In this document: in pieces, positions 34,205-43,153 of the stretch
Layout of the letters: the number at the start of each line of letters is the position of its first letter
Numbering within the stretch: position 1 is the first letter of the stretch
Assembly: GCA_020025955.1 (NCBI GenBank)
Contig: JAHHRF010000008.1
Location: forward strand, 1-54,121
Reading direction: 5' to 3'
Source of the DNA: Sutterella sp.
GTDB lineage: Bacteria; Pseudomonadota; Gammaproteobacteria; Burkholderiales; Burkholderiaceae_F
DNA length: 54,121 bases
Position numbers and translations under genes: made by a program
The notes under the pieces: generated by a model
What the model was told of the DNA's origin: nothing
The model's input: only the letters and a program-made list of their open reading frames with translations
Databases searched by the model: none

Positions 34205-34244
34205 AAGGACGATCGGATACGTATTCGATCGTCCTTTTCTTTTG
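34205..34244 (+). terminator. Intrinsic terminator after rsmA
   Basis: A perfect 11-bp stem (34205-34215 with 34226-34236) closes a 10-base loop and is followed by TTTTCTTTT. It lies 26 bases after the rsmA stop and separates it from the convergent metalloprotein gene. Confidence 0.9.
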
Positions 34245-34276
34245 GGTTACCTTTGGGGGCTTCCTTTTGAAACCGC

Positions 34277-35023
34277 TTAAAGCGGCAACCCCACCGCTGC
34301 CCAGGCTTTGAGTTCTGTACGGTGCGCCTTGTAGTCGGGGTCCATCCCCTCCACTCCTTTCCAAAAGGCGGGAGAGTGGTTCATTTCGAGTAAGTGCCCG
34401 AGCTCGTGGTAGATCACGGCGTCGACCAAGGGTTCTGGCAAAAAGAGTAAGCGCCAAGCGAGTCGAATCCACTGGGCGCTGGTGCAGGACCCCCAACGGC
34501 CTTTAGCGCCCGAGAGTTGCCACCCAGAAGGGGCCTTTGGAGAACGCTTTAAACAATGCGCTAAACGCTGCCCCAAGTACACCTTCGCCTCCGTTTTAAT
34601 GAGCGTCTCCAGCGCCTTGGTTTTGTCGGCTTCCAAGGCGTCAAGGGCCACACGCAAATGAATCCCTTCGGGCGTCCCGTCATCACGCCGCAAAATCGCG
34701 TTTTGGCGGGCAGAAAAGGTGACGGGCACCCCAATGCCAGAAAGCAAGCAGTCACCGCCCTCTAACCACGCATGGGGGCTCGGTACCGACGGGGAATTCG
34801 CTAAGGTTTTTTCGGCGCGCACCTGGTGGGTGAGTACCCAGTCGAGGTGTTTGAGTAAAACGCTATCGGCATACTCGGGCGGCTCCGACCACGGGAGCAC
34901 AATCTCTAAGCCTGTGCTGGGCTTTAAACGTAAGCTCGCGCGCCTCGCACGATCGCTATAGCGAAGGCGAAACGTAATGCGTCCGGCAGGGGTTTTCACT
35001 GCGCGGATTTCGGGCGCCGTCAT
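34277..35023 (-). CDS. YgjP-like M48-type metallopeptidase domain protein
   Basis: 248 residues from the ATG at 35023. The frame is open to a possible start at 35155, which would overlap plsC by 80 bases. The family core matches YgjP/DUF45: LRYSDRARRASLRLKP near the N-terminus, WQLSGAKGRWGSCTS, and the zinc site VIYHELGHLLEMNHSPAFW near the C-terminus. Family members are presumed cytoplasmic metalloproteases, but the substrate is unknown. The gene lies directly downstream of plsC and is probably cotranscribed and coupled with it. Confidence 0.83.
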   Translation of the reverse strand: MTAPEIRAVKTPAGRITFRLRYSDRARRASLRLKPSTGLEIVLPWSEPPEYADSVLLKHLDWVLTHQVRAEKTLANSPSVPSPHAWLEGGDCLLSGIGVPVTFSARQNAILRRDDGTPEGIHLRVALDALEADKTKALETLIKTEAKVYLGQRLAHCLKRSPKAPSGWQLSGAKGRWGSCTSAQWIRLAWRLLFLPEPLVDAVIYHELGHLLEMNHSPAFWKGVEGMDPDYKAHRTELKAWAAVGLPL

Positions 35024-35075
35024 CCCCTCTCGAAGTGCACGACGGCGCTTTGTCGCCTCGTCTTCGCGTCCCCAC

Positions 35076-35792
35076 TTAAAGCTGGGCCATTTGAGCTTCA
35101 ATCCAGTCCTCCACGGCCTTGGTGACTTCCACGGGGTTCTTGCCTTGGGTTTCAATCAAGGGACCCACGACGACGGTGATGGTACCAGGACGCTTTAAGA
35201 TGGAATCACGCCCCCAGAAGCGCCCTGCATTGTGGGCAATAGGGAGAATGGGAACGCCCGCGTGACACGCCACACGTGCCCCGCCACTCTTATAGCGAAC
35301 GCGCTCTCCGGGCGCCACGCGCGTCCCTTCCGGGAAAAGCGTGACCCACCAGCCGTCTTGAAGTTTTTTCGTGCCATCACGCAAAAACGCTTCAAAGGCT
35401 TCTCGTCCGTGCGCACGGTCCACGGCCAGCATGTCCATGGCTTTTAAGCTCCAGCCCAAGGCCGGCACCCAGTTGAGACTACGTTTGTAGAGAAAGCAAA
35501 CGTCGCCCGCTAAGTGCTTCCCTAACCAGAACGGATCCCACGCGGATTGGTGTTTGGAGAGGACCATGACGTGCTCCGTGGCGTCGGGCATATTCTCCAT
35601 CCCACGCATTTCATAGCGCACGTGACAGAGCTTCTCTAGGCTCCAAAGGACAAAGTCCGCCCAACAACGACAAAGCACGCGGTAGCGCCAATGGGTGCTC
35701 GTGAAGGGCCACGCTAAACAAAGCGAGACACATAAGAGGATGAGCGATACGGCTAACGCCAAGTAAAAACTCCAAGCTCGCACATAACCCAT
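35076..35792 (-). CDS. plsC: 1-acyl-sn-glycerol-3-phosphate acyltransferase
   Basis: Inner-membrane acyltransferase that makes phosphatidic acid in phospholipid synthesis; 238 residues. An N-terminal membrane helix (about 8-30) precedes the catalytic HX4D motif HQSAWD (H81, D86). The substrate-binding FPEGTRVAPGE near 160 is intact. AGGACG is upstream of the ATG. The start lies just after the glyS terminator, and a YgjP-like gene follows on the same strand. Confidence 0.92.
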   Translation of the reverse strand: MGYVRAWSFYLALAVSLILLCVSLCLAWPFTSTHWRYRVLCRCWADFVLWSLEKLCHVRYEMRGMENMPDATEHVMVLSKHQSAWDPFWLGKHLAGDVCFLYKRSLNWVPALGWSLKAMDMLAVDRAHGREAFEAFLRDGTKKLQDGWWVTLFPEGTRVAPGERVRYKSGGARVACHAGVPILPIAHNAGRFWGRDSILKRPGTITVVVGPLIETQGKNPVEVTKAVEDWIEAQMAQL

Positions 35793-35807
35793 GATGTTTT
35801 CGTCCTA

Positions 35808-35851
35808 AAAAAGAAAAAGGGATTGCGTCCATCATACCGACACAATCCCTT
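35808..35851 (-). terminator. Intrinsic terminator after glyS
   Basis: A 9-bp stem (AAGGGATTG with CAATCCCTT) closes a 17-base loop and is followed on the minus strand by TTTCTTTTTT. It ends only about 16 bases before the plsC start. A second hairpin (GGGGA with TCCCC, about 35870-35894) lies nearer the glyS stop. Confidence 0.85.
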
Positions 35852-35908
35852 CTTTGGGGGGCTAAAACGGGGAATCCTCGATGACGAAGTCCCCTTTTGC
35901 CTGACCGA

Positions 35909-38002
35909 TTACTGCGCTAAGCGAGCAATTTCCGCCACACGGTTCATCACCGTGTAGAGGCGATTCAAGATCGCCTGACGGTTGGCACGCAAAGCGGGGT
36001 CTTCGGCATTGACCATCACAGCTTCGAAGAAGGCGTCCACCGCCTCCTTCAAGCCGGCTAACGACGCCAACATTTCCGCGTAGTTACCCGCTTCAAAGGC
36101 GGCGTTCGCCTTGGGTTCAACCGCCAGCAAGGCCTGCCACAAGGCACGCTCTTCGTCTTGTTCCATCACGTCCACGGAGACCGCCGTCGGCACATCGCCT
36201 TCGATCTTCTTGAGGATGTTGCCAATACGCTTGTTGGCCGCGGTCAAGCTCTGGGCTTCGGGCAAGGCCATGAAGCCACGTAACGCATCCAAACGCGCCT
36301 TGATGTCGTGGAGCTCTTCGGGCTCCAGCGCTAACACGGCATCGATTTCGTTGGCGGTATAGCCCATGTCACGGAACATGACGCGTAAACGATCAGTGAA
36401 GAACGTCTTTAAGGCTTCACGATGATCGGTGACGCCAGCCACCTTCAATTCCACGTCCCAAGCAGCGTCAAGTAACGTGGTAAAGGCCACGGGGAGGCGC
36501 TTTTCGATGAGCATACGAAGCACACCCAAGGCATGACGACGTAACGCGAACGGATCCTTTTCGCCGGTGGGCATCTGACCGATCCCAAAGAGACCCGTCA
36601 AGGTTTCCATCTTGTCCGCTAAGGCCAATGCGGTCGACACGGGCGTCGAGGGCAGAGCGTCGCCTGCATAACGGGGCTGGTAGTGCTCACGAATCGCCAA
36701 CGCTACGTCAGCCGATTCACCGTCGTTCTTGGCATAGTATTCGCCCATGATGCCCTGGAGTTCCGGGAACTCACCCACCATCAAGGTGCGCAAGTCCGCC
36801 TTGGCTAAGCGTGCAGCACGCTTGGCGTCCACGGCGTTAGCGCCCAACATTTCCGCAAAGCGCCCAGCCATGGCTTCCACGCGTTCCACGCGTTCGAGCT
36901 GGCTACCGAGCTTGTTGTGGTAAACCACGTTCTTTAACCCAGGCACTCGGCTTTCTAACGTTTCCAGACGGTCCTGGTCGTAGAAGAACTTGGCGTCAGC
37001 CAAACGAGCGCGCACCACGCGAGCGTTACCGCCAGCGATGGCCTTACCGCCGTCCTTGGCTTCCAACTGGGAAACCAACAAGAACTGGTGGCTTAACTTG
37101 CCGTCCTGGTTACGAAGCGCGAAGTACTTCTGATTCAACTGCATCGTCAAAATCAAGCACTCTTCCGGCACTTCCAAGAAGGCTTCATCAAATTCGGAGG
37201 TGTAAATGACGGGCCATTCGGTCAAAGCGGTGACTTCGTCTAAGAGGTCATCGGGCATGATCACGTTGGCGTTCAAGCGCTGGGCTTCGGCCGTCAAAAG
37301 GTTGCGAAGGGTTTCGCGGCGTTCCGCAAAAGCGGGCATCACACGATTGGCCTTCAAGGTGGCTTCGTAGCTGTCAGCGTCCGCAATTTCCACCAAGTCA
37401 GACGTGTGGAAGCGGTGACCGCGCGTGACGCGATTGGCGATTAAGCCCAATAAGTTGACGGGCACGACGTCGCTGCCAAAGAGCGCCGTCAAGTGCTTCA
37501 CGGGACGCACAAAGGAAACCGTGGTCACCCCGTCAGCCAACTGATAGGTCATCACCTTCGGGATGGGGAGCTTCTTGATGGAGTCTTCTAAGGCGCTCTG
37601 TAAGCCCTGGGCTAACGCATAGCCCGGACGCACGCCTTCAAAGACGAGCTGCTCGTTCTTGCCGTCGTTCACGCGCTTCAAGTCGGAGACGGGGCATTCA
37701 ATCCCTAAGGCAGCCATCTTCTTCGTTAACGCCATCGTGGCGTTGCCCTCGGCATCCAAGCCCACGCGCACCGGCACCAACTTCTGGGTGAAGGCCACAT
37801 CGGGGCTCACATCCAACACCTGGGTGATGTGGAAGGCCAAACGGCGGGGCGAGCCATACACCGTAACCTGGCTATCATCCTGTAAAAAGCCCTGGTCCTT
37901 TAAGGACTTGGCCACCCCGTCAGCTAAGGCAACGGAGAGCTTTTCGAGCGCCTTAGGCGGGAGCTCTTCGGTCTGCAGTTCAACAAGCAAATTCTTCAAC
38001 AT
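35909..38002 (-). CDS. glyS: Glycyl-tRNA synthetase, beta subunit
   Basis: Tetrameric (alpha2beta2) bacterial-type GlyRS; the beta subunit binds tRNA-Gly. It has 697 residues from the ATG at 38002, which gives the standard start MLKNLLVELQTEELPPKAL with AAGG 9 bases upstream; a TTG at 38011 was rejected. It contains GSPRRLAFHI, an EFPELQGIMGEYYAKNDGE HD-like segment, and the C-terminal DALRP-like anticodon domain. It follows glyQ by 15 bases in the usual operon. Confidence 0.97.
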   Translation of the reverse strand: MLKNLLVELQTEELPPKALEKLSVALADGVAKSLKDQGFLQDDSQVTVYGSPRRLAFHITQVLDVSPDVAFTQKLVPVRVGLDAEGNATMALTKKMAALGIECPVSDLKRVNDGKNEQLVFEGVRPGYALAQGLQSALEDSIKKLPIPKVMTYQLADGVTTVSFVRPVKHLTALFGSDVVPVNLLGLIANRVTRGHRFHTSDLVEIADADSYEATLKANRVMPAFAERRETLRNLLTAEAQRLNANVIMPDDLLDEVTALTEWPVIYTSEFDEAFLEVPEECLILTMQLNQKYFALRNQDGKLSHQFLLVSQLEAKDGGKAIAGGNARVVRARLADAKFFYDQDRLETLESRVPGLKNVVYHNKLGSQLERVERVEAMAGRFAEMLGANAVDAKRAARLAKADLRTLMVGEFPELQGIMGEYYAKNDGESADVALAIREHYQPRYAGDALPSTPVSTALALADKMETLTGLFGIGQMPTGEKDPFALRRHALGVLRMLIEKRLPVAFTTLLDAAWDVELKVAGVTDHREALKTFFTDRLRVMFRDMGYTANEIDAVLALEPEELHDIKARLDALRGFMALPEAQSLTAANKRIGNILKKIEGDVPTAVSVDVMEQDEERALWQALLAVEPKANAAFEAGNYAEMLASLAGLKEAVDAFFEAVMVNAEDPALRANRQAILNRLYTVMNRVAEIARLAQ

Positions 38003-38017
38003 AACGATCAACCTTGA

Positions 38018-38923
38018 TTAGTTAGCCTCTTTCAACATGGGGAAGCCCAAGCGTTCACGGGCTTCGTAGTAGCTCTGGGCCACTGCGCGCGAGATGTTAC
38101 GGATGCGGCCAATGTAGGCAGCACGTTCCGTCACGGAGATCGCACCGTGGGCATCCAAGAGGTTGAAGGTATGACCGGCCTTCAAAACCATTTCATAGGC
38201 CGGCAAGGCCAAATCCAGGTCCATCAAGCGCTTGGCTTCGCCTTCGTAGTAGTCAAACTGCGTCAAAAGCTTGTCGCAGTCGCTGGCTTCAAAGTTGTAC
38301 TTGGACTGTTCGACTTCGTTCTGGTGGAAAACGTCACCGTACGTTAAGACGTGTTCCTTGCCCATGGCATCGGTCCAGCGGGTGTAGACCAAGTCAAAGA
38401 CGTTGTCGCAATTCTGTAAGTACATGGTTAAGCGTTCTAACCCGTACGTGATTTCACCCGTGATGGGCTTGCACTCTAAGCCGCCCACCTGCTGGAAGTA
38501 CGTGAACTGGGTGACTTCCATCCCGTTCATCCACACTTCCCAGCCAAGACCCCAGGCCCCTAAGGTCGGGTTCTCCCAGTTGTCTTCCACAAAGCGGATG
38601 TCATTGACTTCGGTGTCGATCCCTAAGGCACGAAGGCTACCCAAGTACAGATCCACGATGTTCGTGGGGCTCGGCTTCAAGACCACCTGATACTGATGGT
38701 GCTGATGAAGACGGTTGGGGTTTTCGCCGTAGCGCGCATCCTTCGGACGACGCGAGGGCTGGACGTAGGCAGCACGCCAAGGCTCCGGCCCTAAAGCGCG
38801 CAAGAACGTAGCCGTGTGCGACGTGCCGGCGCCGACTTCCAAGTCAATGGGCTGTAACAAGGCACAGCCTTGACGATTCCAATACTCCTGCAATCGCAGG
38901 ATGACTTCCTGAAAGGTGATCAT
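38018..38923 (-). CDS. glyQ: Glycyl-tRNA synthetase, alpha subunit
   Basis: Catalytic class II subunit that activates glycine; 301 residues, the usual length. It has TFQEVILRLQEYWNRQGCAL at the start, GAGTSHTATFLRALGPEPW (class II motif 2 region), ENPTLGAWGLGWEVW, and the FTYFQQVGG block. The first gene of glyQ-glyS. The 117-base gap between this start and lnt contains no promoter I could call with confidence. Confidence 0.97.
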   Translation of the reverse strand: MITFQEVILRLQEYWNRQGCALLQPIDLEVGAGTSHTATFLRALGPEPWRAAYVQPSRRPKDARYGENPNRLHQHHQYQVVLKPSPTNIVDLYLGSLRALGIDTEVNDIRFVEDNWENPTLGAWGLGWEVWMNGMEVTQFTYFQQVGGLECKPITGEITYGLERLTMYLQNCDNVFDLVYTRWTDAMGKEHVLTYGDVFHQNEVEQSKYNFEASDCDKLLTQFDYYEGEAKRLMDLDLALPAYEMVLKAGHTFNLLDAHGAISVTERAAYIGRIRNISRAVAQSYYEARERLGFPMLKEAN

Positions 38924-39040
38924 TCGCTTTGTGTCGCCGAACCCTTATAAAGTCCGACGCCTGTTGTTAGAAGGTTGGGATAAACAATTGTCCGTATCGA
39001 AGGGTTTAATTCCCCCCGAGGGACGAAACGTAAACTGTAA

Positions 39041-40606
39041 TTATAGTCCTCGCGCTCCGTTCGGACGCGGGTAAAAACGCGTGAAAACCGAACCGAGGAG
39101 CAAAAGGAGGAGAAAAACGAGCCCAGGGCGATCGCCCCAGCGCTGATAAAGGTTTTCCGTCACGGTGATTTTGGGAACCGCTAGGGTGAGTTCCCCTTGG
39201 CGTCGGGTGCTCAATTCTTGGATCACTTCACCGCGCGAATTCACCCACGCGGTGGGCCCGTCGTTACTTACGCTCAAAACGGGGCGCCCCGCTTCTACGG
39301 CTCTGACGCGCGCCATCTGAAGCTGTTGCGCTCGGGCCGCCTCCCCAAACCACTTCATGTTGGAGGTGACGACAAAGAGATCGGGCTTATCCGCCGCAAT
39401 CATCTCGCGCACCGTTTCCCCGTAGAGGTTTTCGTAGCAAATCAAAAGCCCCAAGGAAAGCCCATCGAGTTTGAGTGCAGGCTGCAGTCCTTCGCCTTCG
39501 GTTAAGTCATGCATGGGGATCCCCAAGGCATCGACCACCCAACGGGCACCCGGCGGCACAAACTCCCCAAAGGGCACTAAATTACGCTTGTCGAGCGTGT
39601 AGCGAATGCCGTTATCCCACAAAAAGCCCGTGTTAAAGACGCGGGTGCCTTCGACACGAAAGCCGTTAAAGAGAATCGGCGCCTGGGCTTCCCTCTGGAG
39701 GCGCACGAGGACGTCCTGTTCTTTCACGCGGAAATGATTCACCGGGCGCCCGACGAGCCCCTCGGGGGTAATGAAGAGGCGATTCACAGAGCCTTTCGGC
39801 CACGGAGCGCGCGCAAAAGGCAAGAGCGCCTCAAAGCGATCGGCGTCTTCGGGCTGATACGCGTAGTGAATGAGGGGCAAATCCGGCTGCACCGCACGCA
39901 CGTACAAGGGGCTTACGCTCTTGTCTTGCACGGGATAGGGGTGCGCCTTCCAGGCTTCGTTCAACCCCACCACGGTGATGGCCCACAGGAGCCACAGCAC
40001 CCAACCTTTTTTGGAAAACGCCGGGTTAAAGAGCGCGCGCAAACTCATCGCGGTCCACGCGGCCCCCGCAATGGTTAAGGCATTCATCAAAACGGTGCCC
40101 CCGACGGCAGCGGACGCCAACAAAGGCGTATCCACCACAGCGTACGCGGGTGACAACCAGCCAAAGCCCGGGAACCACGTCAATCGCACCCACTCTAAAA
40201 AGACCATGAGGCCAACGGTGGCGGAAATGGCGCCCCACTCCGAGCGCTTTCGCACCCAGGCGCTCAAAGGGACAGGAATCAAGGTGACGAGACTTAACGT
40301 CGCCCCCAAAAGAACCACCGCTAAGGCGGAGAGCACCCACGGGACGTTTCCGTAGACGGTCATGGAGTGCATCACCCAGTTAAGTCCCGGGACAAACCAC
40401 CCCAAGCTAAACGCGAGGCTCGCCATCGCCGAGCGTTTGGCGCACCCCATCCAGGACCAAATCAGGAAAAAGCCCACAAGGGCGAGCCACGCTACGACCC
40501 CTTCCCAACCTTCTCCTGAATAGGAAAAGCCTTGAGAAAAGGCGAGCCCCATGAGAAAAGCGCTCAGAGTCAATCCAAGCGCTTTAAAACGATTCATTCG
40601 GGTCAC
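39041..40606 (-). CDS. lnt: Apolipoprotein N-acyltransferase
   Basis: Inner-membrane enzyme that adds the third acyl chain to lipoproteins such as Pal; 521 residues. Seven or so membrane helices occupy 1-215. A nitrilase-type periplasmic domain follows, with the catalytic triad visible as E282 (ITPEGLVGR), K340 (LDKRNLVPFGEFVPP) and C390 (LLICYENLYGE). The start is GTG, overlapping the corC stop as GTGA; an ATG 9 bases further in is possible. It is the last gene of the miaB-phoH-ybeY-corC-lnt run. Confidence 0.94.
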   Translation of the reverse strand: MTRMNRFKALGLTLSAFLMGLAFSQGFSYSGEGWEGVVAWLALVGFFLIWSWMGCAKRSAMASLAFSLGWFVPGLNWVMHSMTVYGNVPWVLSALAVVLLGATLSLVTLIPVPLSAWVRKRSEWGAISATVGLMVFLEWVRLTWFPGFGWLSPAYAVVDTPLLASAAVGGTVLMNALTIAGAAWTAMSLRALFNPAFSKKGWVLWLLWAITVVGLNEAWKAHPYPVQDKSVSPLYVRAVQPDLPLIHYAYQPEDADRFEALLPFARAPWPKGSVNRLFITPEGLVGRPVNHFRVKEQDVLVRLQREAQAPILFNGFRVEGTRVFNTGFLWDNGIRYTLDKRNLVPFGEFVPPGARWVVDALGIPMHDLTEGEGLQPALKLDGLSLGLLICYENLYGETVREMIAADKPDLFVVTSNMKWFGEAARAQQLQMARVRAVEAGRPVLSVSNDGPTAWVNSRGEVIQELSTRRQGELTLAVPKITVTENLYQRWGDRPGLVFLLLLLLGSVFTRFYPRPNGARGL

Positions 40607-41433
40607 GATTCGATTTTCTCGACCTGTAATACAGAGACCTGACGACCGTCACTGCGCACGATGCGGAAGGTGAAGTCGCCAATTTTGATTTCTTCCCCGC
40701 TCTTAGGCACATGCTCAAAGCGGTCCGTGACCAAGCCCCCGATGGTTTCACAGTAGTCATCCTGTAAGTCCGACTCGAAGAATTCGTTGAACTGCTCAAT
40801 GGGCGTTAAGGCACGCACGCGGAAGACGTCCCCTTCGGGAACAATGTTGTATTCGTCCAAGTTCTCATCAAATTCGTCATCGATTTCGCCCACGATCTGC
40901 TCTAAGACGTCTTCAATGGTGATGAGCCCCGACACGCTCCCATACTCGTCAACGACGAGCGCCATGTGGGTGCGGGTAGCCTTAAAGTCACGAAGAAGGA
41001 CGTTACTGGGCTGGCTCTCCGGAATAAAGGGGGCCGGGCGCAAACGCTCTTCCACGGACAAATTCGGGTTCGTGATTAAGGGGAGTAAATCTTTGGCGTG
41101 CAAAATCCCCAAGATGTTATCCACGTCGTCACGATAAACGGGCAGACGCGAGCGCCCCGAGGCGATCAACTTGGGGAGCCATTCTTCCAAGGGTTCGGAT
41201 AAGTCCACGGCATCAAACTGAGCACGCGGAATCATCAAGTCCACCGCACGACGCGTGGAGACGCCGAGCGCCCCTTGCATCATCGAAAACGTTTCTTCAT
41301 CAATCACGCCACGCTCTAAAGCTTCACGCAAGGTGACAGTGAGCGCAGAACGATCCGAGATATCGGATTCATGAAAGAGCGACGAAAGACGCTCTAAAAA
41401 GGAGCGTTGTGACGGGTCAGGGGACGTGGACAT
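40603..41433 (-). CDS. corC: CorC/HlyC-family protein with CBS pair
   Basis: 276 residues. Two CBS domains (about 65-190) bind nucleotides, and a CorC_HlyC FAD-like C-terminal domain (about 205-275) carries GLVTDRFEHVPKSGEEI. Key segments are DLMIPRAQFDAVD and LVVDEYGSVSGLITIEDVLE. It lacks the DUF21 membrane domain, like E. coli YbeX/CorC, which is linked to magnesium/cobalt efflux and to ribosome assembly. It couples to lnt by a 4-base overlap. Its upstream gap holds a GC-rich palindrome around CCCTAGGG at 41497. Confidence 0.9.
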   Translation of the reverse strand: MSTSPDPSQRSFLERLSSLFHESDISDRSALTVTLREALERGVIDEETFSMMQGALGVSTRRAVDLMIPRAQFDAVDLSEPLEEWLPKLIASGRSRLPVYRDDVDNILGILHAKDLLPLITNPNLSVEERLRPAPFIPESQPSNVLLRDFKATRTHMALVVDEYGSVSGLITIEDVLEQIVGEIDDEFDENLDEYNIVPEGDVFRVRALTPIEQFNEFFESDLQDDYCETIGGLVTDRFEHVPKSGEEIKIGDFTFRIVRSDGRQVSVLQVEKIES

Positions 41434-41535
41434 AGTGTTGGAGGAAAGGTCCTAAAAGAAACTAGACAAGATTAAAGCTTACCCGATTTTCGGGCCCCCT
41501 AGGGGACCCGACAGGGTTAGCCCCGCTCGAGGGGC

Positions 41536-41994
41536 TTAATCTTCGTACGGGTTGGGGTAGCCTAAGTGCGCGAGGATGACTTTTTCAAGGGCTTCCATTT
41601 CTTCCGCCTCGTCATCCTCAATATGGTCGTACCCGTGGGCATGCAAGACCGCATGGACCACCATGTGCGCCATGTGGTGTAAAAAGCGTTTGCCCTGCTC
41701 GCGCGCTTCACGGTCCACCACCGGCACGCAAATTACGACGTCGGCTTCGACTTCGGGCTCATGCACGTAGTCAAAGGTTAAAACGTTGGTGGCGTAGTCA
41801 CGCCCGCGGTAGCTCGAATTCAACGCTAAGCCCTCTTCCGTATCCACGAAACGTAACGTAATCGTGGTGGGGCGAAGCGCTGCCGCCTTCACCCAACGAC
41901 GAATGGTCGTGGGGCTTTGCAACTTGATGTCACCCTCGTAGGCGTTTTGAATCGAAAGATGGACGGGCTGAACCGTCGAAAAATCGGGGGTCAT
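41536..41994 (-). CDS. ybeY: Endoribonuclease YbeY
   Basis: Zinc-dependent RNase for 16S rRNA 3' end maturation and ribosome quality control; 152 residues. The metal site H3XH5XH is HAVLHAHGYDHIEDDEAEEM, near residues 114-133. RGRDYATNVLTFDY, also conserved, lies upstream of it. AAGGAG precedes the ATG at good spacing. It starts 10 bases after phoH. Confidence 0.95.
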   Translation of the reverse strand: MTPDFSTVQPVHLSIQNAYEGDIKLQSPTTIRRWVKAAALRPTTITLRFVDTEEGLALNSSYRGRDYATNVLTFDYVHEPEVEADVVICVPVVDREAREQGKRFLHHMAHMVVHAVLHAHGYDHIEDDEAEEMEALEKVILAHLGYPNPYED

Positions 41995-42004
41995 AAAGCG
42001 CTCC

Positions 42005-43045
42005 TTAGGCTTGTTGTTGGGCTAAACGTTCTTGACGCTCACGCTTTCGCGCTTGGGCTTCTTCTTTATGAAGGGCTTCTTGACGGGCCTCTTCTTCGGC
42101 GTAAGCACGCACGATCTTCGCGACCAACGGGTGACGTACGACGTCGCCCGCGGTAAAGCGCGTGATGGAAATGCCAGGCACCCCATCCAAAATGTGCACG
42201 GCTTGCTTTAAGCCTGATGGCACGCCCTTAGGCAAGTCAATCTGCGTGACGTCCCCCGTGATCACGGCCTTGGTGCCAAAGCCAATACGAGTTAAGAACA
42301 TCTTCATTTGTTCTGGCGTCGTATTTTGCGCTTCGTCCAAAATCACAAAGGCGTTATTGAGCGTGCGCCCGCGCATGTAAGCTAACGGCGCAATTTCAAT
42401 CGTTTGGCGCTCCATGAGGCGTTGCGCCTTATCGAACCCAATCAAGTCAAAGAGGGCGTCGTACAAAGGGCGCAAATAGGGATCGACCTTCTGCGTTAAG
42501 TCGCCTGGCAAAAAGCCTAAACGTTCGCCGGCCTCTACGGCAGGGCGCGTAAGCACAATGCGCTCCACCGTGCCGCGTTCAATGGCGTCCACTGCGCACG
42601 CAACCGCCAAATAGGTTTTGCCCGTGCCCGCTGGGCCCACGCCAAAATTGATGTCGTGCCCCAGAATCGCCTTTAAGTAGACGCGCTGGTTCGGGGTGCG
42701 CCCCTGAAGGTCACGGCGACGGGTCTTTAAGTCCACGTTGTCTAAGACGGGATCGCCCCCGGCTTGACGGTATTCGTCATCATCCCCCACGAAGTACCAC
42801 TGCACGGCATCGACCGTGAGGGCGTCCCCCGTTTGGGTCACCTGGTCAAGAAACGCCGCCAAGGCGCTCACGGCACGGTGCGCCGCGGACTTTTCACCGA
42901 AGACCTCGAAACGATGCCCACGGCGGGCAATCTTCACCCCCAGGATGTGTTCAATTTGACGGAGATTTTCATCGAGCGGACCGCACAAATCGCTTAACTG
43001 GGCGGCACCCGCATCGGCTAAAAAGCTCATGGACGGTTTTTTCAT
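42005..43045 (-). CDS. PhoH-like ATPase
   Basis: 346 residues from the ATG at 43045; a TTG at 43051 and an ATG at 43030 are also in frame. It has an N-terminal KH-like region (about 15-70), then a P-loop ATPase with Walker A GPAGTGKT at 137-144. LTRPAVEAGERLGFLPGDL and ITGDVTQIDLPKG follow. E. coli YbeZ, the orthologue, works with YbeY in rRNA processing, which the adjacency supports. The C-terminal 35 residues are charged and coiled. The precise activity is unproven. Confidence 0.92.
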   Translation of the reverse strand: MKKPSMSFLADAGAAQLSDLCGPLDENLRQIEHILGVKIARRGHRFEVFGEKSAAHRAVSALAAFLDQVTQTGDALTVDAVQWYFVGDDDEYRQAGGDPVLDNVDLKTRRRDLQGRTPNQRVYLKAILGHDINFGVGPAGTGKTYLAVACAVDAIERGTVERIVLTRPAVEAGERLGFLPGDLTQKVDPYLRPLYDALFDLIGFDKAQRLMERQTIEIAPLAYMRGRTLNNAFVILDEAQNTTPEQMKMFLTRIGFGTKAVITGDVTQIDLPKGVPSGLKQAVHILDGVPGISITRFTAGDVVRHPLVAKIVRAYAEEEARQEALHKEEAQARKRERQERLAQQQA

Positions 43046-43090
43046 GGACAAACGTAGCCTCTTTACTTCTTTTTAACTTTTCGCCTGTTG

Positions 43091-43138
43091 AGAAAAAGGG
43101 GCAGCGACACCGACAGCTTGCGGATCGTCTTGCCCCTT
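43091..43138 (-). terminator. Intrinsic terminator after miaB
   Basis: AAGGGGCA and TGCCCCTT form an 8-bp stem (43096-43103 with 43131-43138) with a 27-base loop. The minus strand continues TTTTTCTC. It separates miaB from phoH, so phoH-ybeY-corC-lnt need their own promoter or readthrough. Confidence 0.75.
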
Positions 43139-43153
43139 CTACAGGTTCTAATT

